Shown piece by piece: positions 37,156 to 46,292 of a stretch of 64,000 nt of DNA. The DNA lies in contig NZ_AP023081.1 in the NCBI RefSeq assembly GCF_026072635.1, forward strand, positions 4,336,501 through 4,400,500. The letters are read 5' to 3'. The first letter of the stretch is position 1. Each line of letters opens with the position of its first letter. The stretch comes from Pseudomonas solani. GTDB taxonomy: Bacteria; Pseudomonadota; Gammaproteobacteria; Pseudomonadales; Pseudomonadaceae. Position numbers and translations under genes: made by a program. The notes below the pieces were generated by a model. That model searched no databases and was not told the DNA's origin. It saw nothing but the letters and a program-made list of their open reading frames with translations.

Positions 37156-37953
37156 ATGAAGTTTTCCCAGTTGATCCAGGCGGTGCGCAGCAACCCCGCA
37201 GCGGTGGTGGTGCCCAGCGCCTGGGCTCAGGGGCGAGCCAGCTTCGGTGGCCTGGTGGCCGCGCTGGCCTATGAGGCGATGAGCGCCAAGGTGAGCGACG
37301 GGCGCCCGGTGCGCTCGCTGGCGATCACCTTCGTCGGACCGATGGAAGCCGAGGTGCCGGCCAGCTTCGAGGCCGAGGTGCTGCGCGAGGGCAAGGCGGT
37401 GAGCCAGATGTTCTGCCGCGCGGTGCAGAACGGCCATACCGTGGCCGTGGTGCAGGGCAGCTTCGGCGCCTCGCGGGAGTCGGCGATCGATGTGGCGGCC
37501 GAGCCGGCGCCGGTGATCAAGCCGGCGGAGGAATGCCAGGAGCTGCCCTTCCTGCGCGGCGTGACGCCGGAGTTCACACGCTTCCTGGCCATGCGCTGGG
37601 GCATCGGCAGCATGCCGTTCACCAACAACCCGGCCCGTGAAATGGGCGGCTGGGTGCGTTTCCGTGGCGATGTGGAAGACGAGCCCGTCGAGGTGGCGCA
37701 CCTGCTGGCGCTAGTGGATGCCTGGCCGCCGGCGGTGCTGCCGCACCTGCGCAGCCCGGTGCCGGGCAGCTCGCTGACCTGGACCATCGAGTTCGTGCAG
37801 CCATTGCCGGCCGTGGGCACCCTGGAGTGGTGCCTGTACCGCGCCGAGATCGAACACGCCCGTGATGGCTACGGCCATGTCTCGGCCCGCCTGTGGACAC
37901 CCTCCGGCGAGCTGGTGGCGCTGAGCCGGCAGACGGTCACCGTCTTCGGTTGA
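37156..37953 (+). CDS. Acyl-CoA thioesterase-like protein (TesB-type hotdog fold)
   Basis: 265-aa protein with the two-hotdog layout of TesB/PaaI-like thioesterases: an N-terminal half with ASFGGLVAALAYEAMSAKV and a C-terminal half with the DAWPPAVLPHL and GHVSARLWTPSGELVALSRQ segments typical of this family. Start at 37156 (MKFSQLIQAV) follows GGTGAG; a GTG or TTG further upstream is open but unlikely. Substrate unknown. Its stop is 4 bp from the end of the convergent diguanylate cyclase gene. Confidence 0.75.
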   Translation: MKFSQLIQAVRSNPAAVVVPSAWAQGRASFGGLVAALAYEAMSAKVSDGRPVRSLAITFVGPMEAEVPASFEAEVLREGKAVSQMFCRAVQNGHTVAVVQGSFGASRESAIDVAAEPAPVIKPAEECQELPFLRGVTPEFTRFLAMRWGIGSMPFTNNPAREMGGWVRFRGDVEDEPVEVAHLLALVDAWPPAVLPHLRSPVPGSSLTWTIEFVQPLPAVGTLEWCLYRAEIEHARDGYGHVSARLWTPSGELVALSRQTVTVFG

Positions 37954-37957
37954 GCCT

Positions 37958-39532
37958 TCAGACGGGCGCGACTTCCACGCGGTTGCGCCCGGCCTGCTTG
38001 GCCCCATAGAGCGCCGCGTCGGCGCGGCCGAGCAGCGATTCGAGGCTTTCGCCGGGGCGTTTCTCGGCGATGCCCAGGCTCAGGGTGATCCGCAGTACAT
38101 CACCCTCGGGCAGGTCGACGCGCAGGGCCTCGATGCCGGCGCGCAGGCGCTCGGCCACCAGCGCGGCCTTGCCATCCCCCGTTTCCGGCAGGATCGCCGC
38201 GAACTCTTCGCCCCCCAGGCGCCCGAGTACGTCCACGCCACGCAGGCAGTCGCGCATCACCCGTGCCGTGGCGCGCAGCGCGTCGTCGCCGATGGCGTGG
38301 CCGTGGCCGTCGTTGACCGCCTTGAAGTGGTCGATGTCCATCATCAGCACCGAGCACGGGTGCCCGAAGCGTTCGGCCTGGCGCAGCATGTCTTCGGCGC
38401 GCTGCATGAAGGCGCGGCGGTTGTCGAGGCCGGTGAGGCCGTCGGTGGTGGCCAGGGTCAGCAGCTCGTGTTCCATGCGCTTGCGCAGGCTGATGTCGTA
38501 GCTCCAGACCAGGTGCGCAGGCTCGCCCTCGAGCTCGACGATACGGCCGAAGACCACGCCCCAGTAGGGCGCCGCCTTGCCGAGCAGGGCTTCCCAGTCG
38601 TCGATCTGGCGGCGCTCTTCGAGGGCGGCGCGGAAGCGATGGGCCTCGGACTCGGCGGCGAACAGCCGATCCAGGGAGAACAGCGAGCCCCGCTGCAGCC
38701 CCTGGCGGACGATCAGGCGCTGGTTGACGAAGTGCACCTTGCCGGACTCGGCGCCGATCAGGGCGACGTCGCTGGGACTGGCTTCGAGGATGTGCTTGAG
38801 CAGCTCGCGGCCTTCGCTGAGGGCGAGCGTGCGGGCCTCGACACGGCTTTCCAGGGTGTGGGCGAGCTCGCCCAGGCTTTCGCTCAGCCGGCGGGCCTCG
38901 CGGAAGCTGTAGATCAGATGGGTGACCAGCAGGGCCCCGCCCAGCAGCAGCCCGAACAGGGCCCAGGCGAGCTTGCTGAAGTAGCCGTAGAGGCGCTGGC
39001 GCTCTTCGTCCAGCTCATTGGTGAGGGAGATGTTGGCCGCCACCATCACCTCGTGCATGGCGTGTTGCAGCGGCGGCAGTTCCTGGAGGATCTCGGCGCT
39101 GGTGGCGCGTGCAGAGGCCTGGTCGTTCCAGTCGACGCGGCTCAGCCAGCGCTGGCTGAGTTCGGCCACGCGCTGCAGGGTGCGGGTGTTCTCCGGGCGC
39201 GCGCTAGGCAGGAAGTCGAACAGATGATGGCCTTCGATGGGCCGGGCCAGGCTGCGCAGCACGCCGAGGCGCACCACCAGCTGGGTGGCGCTGCTGTGTC
39301 CGTGCTCGATGCGTTGCGCTTCCTCGACCAGGCGGTCCATGCCGTTGCGGATCTGGTAGACCTGCCACAGCTCGCCGTGGGAGCCGGGGCGGCCGAGCTG
39401 CCGCGCTTCGTTGACCACCAGCCATAGCGAACCACCGGCGGTGATCGCCATGACCAGCATGATGACCAGGAGGACCGCCATCACCAGCCGCTTGCGCGGC
39501 AGGGAAATACTGTCGGCAAAACTGTCGGGCAT
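37958..39532 (-). CDS. Membrane-bound diguanylate cyclase
   Basis: 524-aa c-di-GMP synthase. Two membrane helices (about 15-38 and 185-210) frame a helical periplasmic sensor domain; a coiled coil and a PAS-like segment (about 245-355) lead to the GGDEF domain. The active site reads GRLGGEEF, and an RxxD inhibitory site (RGVD) lies five residues before it, so product inhibition is expected. It follows the molybdopterin-domain gene after 5 nt on the same strand, suggesting a paired sensor-effector unit. Confidence 0.92.
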   Translation of the reverse strand: MPDSFADSISLPRKRLVMAVLLVIMLVMAITAGGSLWLVVNEARQLGRPGSHGELWQVYQIRNGMDRLVEEAQRIEHGHSSATQLVVRLGVLRSLARPIEGHHLFDFLPSARPENTRTLQRVAELSQRWLSRVDWNDQASARATSAEILQELPPLQHAMHEVMVAANISLTNELDEERQRLYGYFSKLAWALFGLLLGGALLVTHLIYSFREARRLSESLGELAHTLESRVEARTLALSEGRELLKHILEASPSDVALIGAESGKVHFVNQRLIVRQGLQRGSLFSLDRLFAAESEAHRFRAALEERRQIDDWEALLGKAAPYWGVVFGRIVELEGEPAHLVWSYDISLRKRMEHELLTLATTDGLTGLDNRRAFMQRAEDMLRQAERFGHPCSVLMMDIDHFKAVNDGHGHAIGDDALRATARVMRDCLRGVDVLGRLGGEEFAAILPETGDGKAALVAERLRAGIEALRVDLPEGDVLRITLSLGIAEKRPGESLESLLGRADAALYGAKQAGRNRVEVAPV

Positions 39533-39537
39533 GGTCG

Positions 39538-40041
39538 CTACTCGATGTAGATGTCACTCAGTTGCCAGATGGCACGGTTGTAGTACTTCTGCACGCGCAA
39601 TTCGGCGTGGGCGTTGAAGGGGTACATGAGGAAGAGCGGTCCGTAGGCTTCCACCGCCATGGGCTGGCCGTCGCGGGAATAGGCGATCACCGGCTGGTAG
39701 CGCTCGATGTCGCTGGCGGGGATCACCACCGAGTAGTCGTTGAGAGCACGCAGGTGCAGTTCGGTGGGGTGCTGCAGGTCCGCCGGGAGCTGCTGGAGGA
39801 ACTGGCTCAGGGGCACGCCGTACCAGTCGGAGACCTTGTCGTCGCTGGGCCCGCGTGCACGCAGGTTGACGCCGGGCATCGCCTGGAGGTCGCGCAGGGT
39901 GAACACTCGGGGGCTGGCACCGGGCAGGTGCAGGCGCAGGGCGGGGATATCCAGGGGATAGCTGGACTGCTCGCCCTGAGCGAGGGAGTACAGGGCGAAA
40001 GTCAGAAAAATGGTGACAAGTATCTGTCGCTTTGACGGCAT
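39538..40041 (-). CDS. Periplasmic molybdopterin-binding-like domain protein
   Basis: 167-aa secreted protein with an N-terminal signal (MPSKRQILVTIFLTFALYSLA). The rest resembles the oxidoreductase molybdopterin-binding (SUOX-like) fold in small stand-alone form: YGVPLSQFLQQL, ALNDYSVVIPASDIERY, PVIAYSRDGQPM, and GPLFLMYPF. There is no obvious cysteine to ligate molybdenum, so it may be non-catalytic. Its gene is 5 nt upstream of the diguanylate cyclase gene and could supply a periplasmic signal to it. Confidence 0.72.
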   Translation of the reverse strand: MPSKRQILVTIFLTFALYSLAQGEQSSYPLDIPALRLHLPGASPRVFTLRDLQAMPGVNLRARGPSDDKVSDWYGVPLSQFLQQLPADLQHPTELHLRALNDYSVVIPASDIERYQPVIAYSRDGQPMAVEAYGPLFLMYPFNAHAELRVQKYYNRAIWQLSDIYIE

Positions 40042-40144
40042 GCGACGTCCCTCATACAGCGTGGTGCCAGCATATCGTCATTTTTGCGGCCAGCTTGAGC
40101 CTTTCCGACGAAAGTAATGGCGCTTTGCTGGCAAGGACCTGGTG

Positions 40145-40501
40145 TCAGGGGCGGTTGCGCCAGTTGCGCCACCAGGCGCCGCTGAACAGGAAACGCGGGA
40201 AGGTGACGAACTGCTCGGTCAGCAGGCGGCCCACGGCGTCCTTGCGGTCCAGGAAGGGCTCGGGGGCCTCCGCTTCCAGCCGGTGCCCGTGGGATTGCAG
40301 GCCCAGGGAGGCGATCAGGCCGATCACCCCGAGGACGACGGGCAGGAAGCGCCAGGTGAACAGGCCGTTGAGCAGCACCAGGGTGGCGACGATGAACAGC
40401 GGCACGGCCAGCAGGTGCAGCACCAGGTTGGTGGGGTTGCGGTGGTTCCTGGCGTAGGTCTTCCACTGCCAGGTGCGGAGGTTGGGGTGACGTTTGCCCA
40501 T
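40145..40501 (-). CDS. Small membrane protein, DUF962/Mpo1-like
   Basis: 118-aa protein starting MGKRHPNLRTWQWKTYARNH. It has the HRNPTNLVLHLLAVPLF segment and two close membrane helices (about 30-70), then GLQSHGHRLEAEAPEPFLDR and a basic Trp-rich end. The HxNPxN...H...P pattern recalls DUF962/Mpo1-type proteins, but the match is only partial. Start at 40501 preferred over a codon ten triplets upstream because of an AAGGAA site. Confidence 0.6.
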   Translation of the reverse strand: MGKRHPNLRTWQWKTYARNHRNPTNLVLHLLAVPLFIVATLVLLNGLFTWRFLPVVLGVIGLIASLGLQSHGHRLEAEAPEPFLDRKDAVGRLLTEQFVTFPRFLFSGAWWRNWRNRP

Positions 40502-40591
40502 GGTGCGGATTCCTTGAAGGATTGCGGGCAAGTCTAGGCCGGCCCCGGGAGGGCCGGCGAATGGGTTCTGACTATGGGCGGGATAGTCCGC

Positions 40592-42073
40592 TCAGAGCTT
40601 GAGCTGGCGGATGGCGCGAGACAGTTCGCTGGCGAGGTTGGCCAGCTCGGCGCTGGTGGAGGCCGAGCCAACGGTCTGGCTGACGGTGAGTTCGGTGACG
40701 TCGCGGATGCCGACCACGGCGCGGGTCATTTCCTCGGCCACATGGCTTTGCTGCTCCGCCGCCACGGCGATCTGCGTGTTGCTCTGGCGCATCTGCGCCA
40801 CGGCGCCGGTGATGGCGGCCAGGGCTTCGCCGGCTTCATGGGCCTGCTGCACGCAGCTGTCGGCCTTGAACGAGCTTTCCTGCATGAATTCCACGGCGTC
40901 GCGAGTGCCGGACTGCAGGGCGAGGATCATGCTGGTGATCTCGTCGGTGCTGTCCTGCACGCGCTTGGCGAGGTTGCGCACCTCGTCGGCCACCACGGCG
41001 AAGCCACGGCCCATTTCACCGGCGCGGGCGGCCTCGATGGCGGCGTTGAGGGCGAGGAGGTTGGTCTGCTCGGCGATGCCGTGGATGACGCTGACCACGC
41101 TGCTGATCTTCTGGCTGTCTTCGGCCAGTTTCTCGATCATCTCGGCGGTCTGCTGCACGCCGCTGGAAAGCCCGGCGATGGACTCACCGACGCGGCTGAC
41201 CACGCTCTGGCCGGCGCCGGCGAGCTGGTCGGCGGTCTGCGACTGGTCGCGGGTGTCGGCGGCGTGCTGGGCGATGTGGTGGACGGTGGCGGACATCTCG
41301 TTGATGGCGGTGGCGGCCTGGTCGGTCTCGCTCTGCTGGCCGAGCATGCCCTGGCGCACTTCGCCCATGCTCGAGGCCAGGCGCGCGGCCCCTTCGTCGA
41401 GGCGTTCGGTGACCTGGGCGACGGTGCCGACCACGCGCTGGAAGCCCGCCTGCATGGCATTGAAGGCGCTGGCCATCTGGCCCACCTCGTCGCGGCTGTC
41501 CAGCGGTACGCGGGCGGACAGGTCGCCGCTCTTCTCCACGTGCAGCATCACGTCCTTGAGGGTGTTGAGGTGGCTGAGGAGGAAGCGGATCAGCAGTTGC
41601 GAGGAGGCCAGCAGCGCCATCATCAGCAGGAACACGGTGACCGCGTAGTTGAACATGCGCGAGGTGAAGACCTCGACGAGGCTCGGGGCGTGGGCCAATA
41701 CGGCGATGCGCTGGCCGTCGGCGGCATCCTGAACCTGGGCGCCGATCACCGGGTCACTGCCGAACAGGGCGTCGTGATCCAGCTCGACCCAGCCGTTGGC
41801 GCGGGTCAGCGCGGCGCTGTCGACACCCTGCACCTGCGGCGCGCTGCCGGCGGCGAAGCGGACCACGCCGTTGCCGCCGGGCAGGGCCTGCCCGGCGGGC
41901 CAGGCGCGTAGCAGGGCTGCCTGGGCCTGGGCCGACTCGCGGGCACTTTCCACGCGGGCGTCACGCTCGAGGCTGATGGCGTGCAGCACCAGCAGCAGTG
42001 TGGTGATGAAGGCGACGGCGTTGACCGCCCAGAACTTGTACTTCAGGGAAAGATCGCGCATCCAGTTACCCAT
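40592..42073 (-). CDS. Methyl-accepting chemotaxis protein
   Basis: 493-aa chemoreceptor. Membrane helix 1 about 13-33, a modest periplasmic domain of about 110 residues, membrane helix 2 about 147-172, HAMP, then a signalling domain with tip EQTNLLALNAAIEAARAGEM near residue 337. The periplasmic domain is too short for a double Cache or HBM sensor. Start at MGNWMRDLSLKYKFW (42073). It lies 104 bp after tatD on the same strand. Ligand unknown. Confidence 0.9.
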   Translation of the reverse strand: MGNWMRDLSLKYKFWAVNAVAFITTLLLVLHAISLERDARVESARESAQAQAALLRAWPAGQALPGGNGVVRFAAGSAPQVQGVDSAALTRANGWVELDHDALFGSDPVIGAQVQDAADGQRIAVLAHAPSLVEVFTSRMFNYAVTVFLLMMALLASSQLLIRFLLSHLNTLKDVMLHVEKSGDLSARVPLDSRDEVGQMASAFNAMQAGFQRVVGTVAQVTERLDEGAARLASSMGEVRQGMLGQQSETDQAATAINEMSATVHHIAQHAADTRDQSQTADQLAGAGQSVVSRVGESIAGLSSGVQQTAEMIEKLAEDSQKISSVVSVIHGIAEQTNLLALNAAIEAARAGEMGRGFAVVADEVRNLAKRVQDSTDEITSMILALQSGTRDAVEFMQESSFKADSCVQQAHEAGEALAAITGAVAQMRQSNTQIAVAAEQQSHVAEEMTRAVVGIRDVTELTVSQTVGSASTSAELANLASELSRAIRQLKL

Positions 42074-42177
42074 GTTCTGTTCTTTTTTCTCGGAGGCTAG
42101 GCAAGGTGCCAGCATTGTTTCGCAGCACTGTGACGTGATCGTTGATCCGTATCAATCCGCCTCTTTACAGGAACAGG

Positions 42178-42984
42178 TTAGGCGATGTTCGGCAGCCCGA
42201 AAAATGCGCGTGCACAAGCGGTGGTGTGCTCGGCCAGGTGTTCGAGTGTTTCACCGCGGTGACGCGCCACTTCCATGAGCACCTCGGGCAGGAAGGCCGG
42301 TTCGTTGCGGCCGCTCTTGGGCTTCGGCCGCAGGCTGCGTGGCAGCAGGTAGGGCGCGTCGCTTTCCAGCATCAGCCGGCCCTGGGGAATCTCGCGTACC
42401 AGCGGGTGCAGATGGGTGCCCCGGCGCTCGTCGCAGATCCAGCCGGTGATGCCGATGTGCAGGTCCAGGTCGAGGTAGGAGAAGAGGGCGCGCTGCTCGC
42501 CGGTGAAGCAGTGCACCACGGCGGCCGGCAGGCGGTCGCGGAACTGCTTGAGGATGGCCAGCAGGCGCTCATTGGCGTCGCGCTCGTGGAGGAACACCGG
42601 CAGGCCCAGTTCGACGGCCAGGGCCAGTTGCTCTTCCAGGGCCTTTTCCTGCTGCGGGCGTGGGGAGAAGTCGCGGTTGAAATCCAGGCCGCACTCACCC
42701 ACGGCGCGTACTTCCGGCTCGGCCAGCAGGGCGTGCAGGTGGCGGGCGCTGTCGGCGTTCCACTGGCTGGCTTCGTGGGGGTGCAGGCCGGCGGTGCTGA
42801 ACAGGTGGCCGCCTTCGGGGTCGAGCTGACGCACCAGTGCCAGCGCTTCTTCGGCATCGGCCACGCTGGTGCCGGTGAGGACCAGTTGCGCCACGCCAGC
42901 GGCGAAGGCGCGTTCGAGCAGTGCTTCACGCTCTGCGGCAAAGCTTGAATGGGTCAGATTGACGCCAATGTCGATGAGTTGCAT
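42178..42984 (-). CDS. tatD: TatD-family metal-dependent hydrolase
   Basis: 268-aa TIM-barrel hydrolase/DNase of the TatD group. Metal-binding and catalytic residues are in DIGVNLTHSSF (the HxH variant DxN), GECGLDFNRD, PVFLHERDANERLL, VVHCFTGEQ and LESDAPYLLP. In bacteria TatD proteins have 3'-5' exonuclease activity linked to DNA repair. The ATG at 42984 matches the normal start. Transcribed away from the lytic transglycosylase gene. Confidence 0.93.
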   Translation of the reverse strand: MQLIDIGVNLTHSSFAAEREALLERAFAAGVAQLVLTGTSVADAEEALALVRQLDPEGGHLFSTAGLHPHEASQWNADSARHLHALLAEPEVRAVGECGLDFNRDFSPRPQQEKALEEQLALAVELGLPVFLHERDANERLLAILKQFRDRLPAAVVHCFTGEQRALFSYLDLDLHIGITGWICDERRGTHLHPLVREIPQGRLMLESDAPYLLPRSLRPKPKSGRNEPAFLPEVLMEVARHRGETLEHLAEHTTACARAFFGLPNIA

Positions 42985-43140
42985 GGTGCTACCTCGGACG
43001 CGAGCGGAGCAGAATAGCAAAGCTTGTCGAATAGAAGAAAAGCCAATACTTACAATTGCTTATGGGTGTTTGTTGAAGTTGTTACAGCGTTGTGGCTGGC
43101 GTCGACGGCCGAGCTGTGACACTCTCCGCGCCCCTCGCAC

Positions 43141-43160
43141 GCCCGGAATTCCGTCCGGGC
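43141..43160. repeat. Inverted repeat upstream of the MltF-like gene
   Basis: GCCCGGA-ATTCCG-TCCGGGC, 7-bp arms, about 55 bp before the start codon at 43214. It may be part of the 5' leader or a regulator site. Confidence 0.4.
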
Positions 43161-43213
43161 GCTGCGCTCTCAGACGGTCGGTTCGCACCCTGCAGCCCTG
43201 ACCGGGAGATTCG

Positions 43214-44635
43214 ATGACCCGACCGCTGCTGCTTCTGTTGTGCCTGCTCGCCCTGCTGCCGTTCCCGGCGGCAGCGCGCCTGGCTGGCCCGCCGGAAGCC
43301 TGGCAGCAGCCGAGCGAGGCCCGTGACCTGGCGCAGATCCGCCGCAGCGGGGTGCTGCGTGTGCTGGTGAACCAGAGCCGCAACAGCTCCGGCGAGATCA
43401 AGGGCGAAGCCATCGGCATCGAATACCACCGCATCCGCGCCTTCGAGCAGTACCTCAACCGCAATGCCCGCGACGGCCGTGAGCTGGAGGTGAAGATCAT
43501 CCCCAGGGCCAAGGACCAGTTGCTGGCCGCCTTGCTGCGCGGCGAGGGCGACCTGGTAGCCCCCGGCGAGCTGGTGGACCCGCGCAGCGGCGGCGAGGTC
43601 AGCGCCAGCGCCCCGATCCGCCGCCATGTGCCGCTGCTGCTGGTGAGCCGCAGTGGCGATCGTCGCTACCAGCGCCTGGAGCAGCTCGCCGGGCGCAGCA
43701 TCGCATTGCCCGCCGGCAGCGCGGCGGCCGAGGCCCTGCGCCGGGTCAACCAGCAACTGGCAGAACGCAAGCTGGCGCCCATCGTCATCGAGTGGGTCGA
43801 TTCGAGCCTGGCGGTGGAGGATGTGCTGGAGATGGTCCAGGCCGGCATCTTCCCGCTCACTGCCGTCGAGCAACCCATTGCCGAGCGCTGGGCCAAGGTG
43901 ATGCCCAAGCTGCGTATAGAGAAGCACCTGGTGCTGGACAACCAGCGCGACATGACCTGGTTCGTGCGCCGCGACGCGCCGATGCTGCGGGCCAGCATCG
44001 ATCGCTTCCTCGCCGGCTACAACGCGCCCTCCGACCAGGATGCCACCTTCCAGCGCGTCTACCGCCGCCTGTACAAGGTGCACAGCCCCCTGGCCCGAGC
44101 CGACCGGCAGCGCCTGGAGAAGGTGCGCCCGGTGCTGCAGCGCTTCGCCGACCAGCATGCCTTCGATTGGCTGAACCTGGCCGCTGTGGCCTTCAAGGAA
44201 TCCAGCCTCAACCCGGCCGCCCGTGGCGCCAGTGGGGCCACCGGGCTGATGCAGATCACCCCGGGTGCGGCGCGCACCGTGGGCGTGGGCAATATCCACG
44301 CACTGGAGAACAATGTGCAGGCCTCGGCCAAGTACCTGGCGATGCTGCGCAAGGGCTTCTTCAACAGCGCCCAGCTCAACGAGCGCGAGCGCATGGCCTT
44401 CACCCTGGCGGCCTACAACGTCGGCCCGCAGCGGGTGCAAAGCCTGCGCGCGGAGGCCCGCCGCCGGGGGCTGAACCCCAACCAGTGGTTCTTCCAGGTG
44501 GAACGCATCGCCGCCGAGCAACTGGGAATGGGGGTGGTGAGCTACGTCAGCGCGGTGAACAAGTACTACCTGGCCTATGACCGCGAGCGCTATCTGCTGG
44601 AGCCGCAGAAGAAAGTGGCAAGCAGAGGGAAGTGA
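43214..44635 (+). CDS. Membrane-bound lytic murein transglycosylase, MltF-like
   Basis: 473 aa with a cleavable signal (MTRPLLLLLCLLALLPFPAAA). The first half is a family-3 solute-binding-like domain (about 40-260) and the second an SLT catalytic domain, the layout of MltF. The catalytic Glu is E329 in AVAFKESSLNPAARG, followed by GASGATGLMQITPGAA and FTLAAYNVGPQRV. It should cut glycan strands of peptidoglycan. I call it MltF-like because P. aeruginosa has two MltF paralogues and this position fits the second. No lipobox cysteine is evident, unlike many lytic transglycosylases. Confidence 0.9.
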   Translation: MTRPLLLLLCLLALLPFPAAARLAGPPEAWQQPSEARDLAQIRRSGVLRVLVNQSRNSSGEIKGEAIGIEYHRIRAFEQYLNRNARDGRELEVKIIPRAKDQLLAALLRGEGDLVAPGELVDPRSGGEVSASAPIRRHVPLLLVSRSGDRRYQRLEQLAGRSIALPAGSAAAEALRRVNQQLAERKLAPIVIEWVDSSLAVEDVLEMVQAGIFPLTAVEQPIAERWAKVMPKLRIEKHLVLDNQRDMTWFVRRDAPMLRASIDRFLAGYNAPSDQDATFQRVYRRLYKVHSPLARADRQRLEKVRPVLQRFADQHAFDWLNLAAVAFKESSLNPAARGASGATGLMQITPGAARTVGVGNIHALENNVQASAKYLAMLRKGFFNSAQLNERERMAFTLAAYNVGPQRVQSLRAEARRRGLNPNQWFFQVERIAAEQLGMGVVSYVSAVNKYYLAYDRERYLLEPQKKVASRGK

Positions 44636-44746
44636 TCGATTTTATCGATTTAAATACTGCGTTTTTTGCGGTTTTAATATCGAAAAAATCAACTAATATG
44701 GCTTCCGTCTGAACCCACACACTCCTCACACGAAAGGAAACGCGAC
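44636..44746. promoter_or_regulatory. AT-rich promoter island of the DoxX gene
   Basis: About 70 bp of strikingly AT-rich DNA in a GC-rich genome, with ATCGAT-TTT-ATCGAT at 44635-44649 and a TAATAT hexamer at 44694-44699 that could be a -10 element. A consensus -35 is not evident, so promoter details are uncertain. Confidence 0.4.
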
Positions 44747-45181
44747 ATGAGCAACCCGATCAAACGCATTCTCTCCACCAACGCCGGTATCGGCATCACC
44801 CTGCTGCGCGTGGTGACCGGCCTGACCTTCGCCGCCCACGGTTCGCAGAAGCTCTTCGGCCTCTTCGGCGGCTATGGCCTGGAAGGCACCGGCCAGTGGA
44901 TGGAAAGCATCGGTCTGGCTCCTGGCTACCTTCTGGCCCTGATGGCAGGCAGCGCCGAGTTCTTCGGTGGCCTGGCCCTGGTGATCGGCCTGCTGGTTCG
45001 CCCTGCCGCCGCGTCGCTGATCGTCGCCATGGTGGTTGCCATCTTCAGCGTGCACTGGGCCAGCGGCTTCTTCATCACCAACGGTGGTTATGAGTACGCG
45101 CTGATCCTCGCCCTGATCTCCGGCACCCTGCTGATCGAAGGCGCCGGCCGCTTCTCCCTGGACCGCACGTTCAGCCAGTAA
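44747..45181 (+). CDS. DoxX family membrane protein
   Basis: 144-aa integral membrane protein with four helices. Typical DoxX segments: LLRVVTGLTFAAHGSQKLFG, GMESIGL-type loop (QWMESIGLAPGYLLALM), AEFFGGLALVIGLL, and a C-terminal helix with YEYALILALISGTLLIEG. DoxX/SURF4-like proteins are linked to redox stress and thiol metabolism, but no defined function can be given. A hairpin terminator follows. Confidence 0.9.
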   Translation: MSNPIKRILSTNAGIGITLLRVVTGLTFAAHGSQKLFGLFGGYGLEGTGQWMESIGLAPGYLLALMAGSAEFFGGLALVIGLLVRPAAASLIVAMVVAIFSVHWASGFFITNGGYEYALILALISGTLLIEGAGRFSLDRTFSQ

Positions 45182-45198
45182 CCCGCTGCGAACTCGAA

Positions 45199-45223
45199 GA
45201 AGGCCCGCCATGTGCGGGCCTTC
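45199..45223. terminator. Hairpin between the DoxX gene and lipH
   Basis: GAAGGCCCGC / GCGGGCCTTC with a 5-nt loop, between convergent gene ends (DoxX stop at 45181, lipH stop at 45230). T-runs are weak on both sides. Probably a shared terminator. Confidence 0.65.
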
Positions 45224-45229
45224 TGCATT

Positions 45230-46267
45230 TCAGGGCTGCTGCGCGCGGGCGGCGGCCAGCTCCAGGGCGGCATCCAGGCGCTGGCGCTCGCGTTCGTCGA
45301 ACTTCTCCTCGGCCAGGCGCTGGATGGCGGCACGGCGGTCGCCGTCGCTGAGCCCCTGGTTGGCTTCGATGCGTGCTTTCTCCGCCTGGAAGGCGCCGAT
45401 CCGCTGCTTCCAGCCTTGGCGCTGCTGGTCCAGTGCCTCCAGGCGCTGGGTGGCTTCGCCGCCGACCAGTTGCTGGCGCAGGCGGCGGATTTCGGCTGGT
45501 GTGGCGCCCTTGGCCTGCAGCTGCTCGGTCTGGACATGCAGCTCGGCCTGCAACTGCGGCAGCACGCTGTCCTGCAGTTCTTCGGGCAGGCCCTGGCGCA
45601 GGCGGTCGACGGCGGCGGCCTTGGCGGCATCGTCGAGGGCGGCGTCATGGACGATGGCCAGGCGATCGAGGGTGAAGCGGTTGTAGGTTTCCTCGCTGGC
45701 GAAGAACACCTGGTGCACCTCGGCGCTGAACAGACGGGCGCGCAGGGCATTCACCGCGGCTTCGCGCTGGCGCATGGCGTCGAAGTCCGCCAGTTGCGGC
45801 AGGTCTTTCTCGAGTTGCACCAGTTGCCGCTTGTAGTCCAGGTATTGCTCGAGCAGCGCCAGGGCCTGGCCTTCGGCCGGCTCTTGCAACTGGGCGGTGA
45901 TGTAGCCGCGCAGACGCTGGATGGAGATGCCGATGGGCTCTTCGCCTATGGCACTGAGGAAGTAGTCGAAGATGCGGCGGATGTCTTCGGTGATCAGCAG
46001 GTTGCCGCCTGCATCCAGCTGGAAGCGCCCATCGACCTGGGTACCGGCGAAGGAGGCGGGCAGGGCGGGCACTTGCGCCGGCAGGGCAGGCGGCAGGTTG
46101 TCGGCGGAGGTTGGGACATCGGCGATGGCGATGGGCTCATCGCTGGCGAGCTGCTCGGCACCGCCCGGTGCACGGTGGGCGTTGCCGTCGGAGGCGGATT
46201 GCAGGTAGAGGATCGCGGCCAGGCAGCCGGCGAAGACCAGGGGCAGGGACAGCAGGACTCTTTTCAC
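45230..46267 (-). CDS. lipH: Lipase-specific foldase (Lif)
   Basis: 345-aa steric chaperone that folds LipA in the periplasm before type II secretion. N-terminal membrane anchor (about residues 4-22), an Ala/Pro-rich variable linker (about 28-75), then the helical chaperone arms. The Lif signature RxxFDY(F/C)xxxA is seen as RRIFDYFLSAIGE near residue 100, and LQAELHVQTEQLQ and RLEALDQQRQ belong to the extended helical arms. It follows lipA in the same operon with a 55-bp gap containing a strong hairpin. Confidence 0.95.
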   Translation of the reverse strand: MKRVLLSLPLVFAGCLAAILYLQSASDGNAHRAPGGAEQLASDEPIAIADVPTSADNLPPALPAQVPALPASFAGTQVDGRFQLDAGGNLLITEDIRRIFDYFLSAIGEEPIGISIQRLRGYITAQLQEPAEGQALALLEQYLDYKRQLVQLEKDLPQLADFDAMRQREAAVNALRARLFSAEVHQVFFASEETYNRFTLDRLAIVHDAALDDAAKAAAVDRLRQGLPEELQDSVLPQLQAELHVQTEQLQAKGATPAEIRRLRQQLVGGEATQRLEALDQQRQGWKQRIGAFQAEKARIEANQGLSDGDRRAAIQRLAEEKFDERERQRLDAALELAAARAQQP

Positions 46268-46292
46268 GGTGGTCGCTCGCAGGTCGGCAGGA

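Noticed and set aside
44747..45181. Functional link between MltF-like, DoxX and lipase genes
   Set aside because: They are neighbours but separated by a promoter-like island and a terminator, and the order simply matches P. aeruginosa; no evidence of a joint role.
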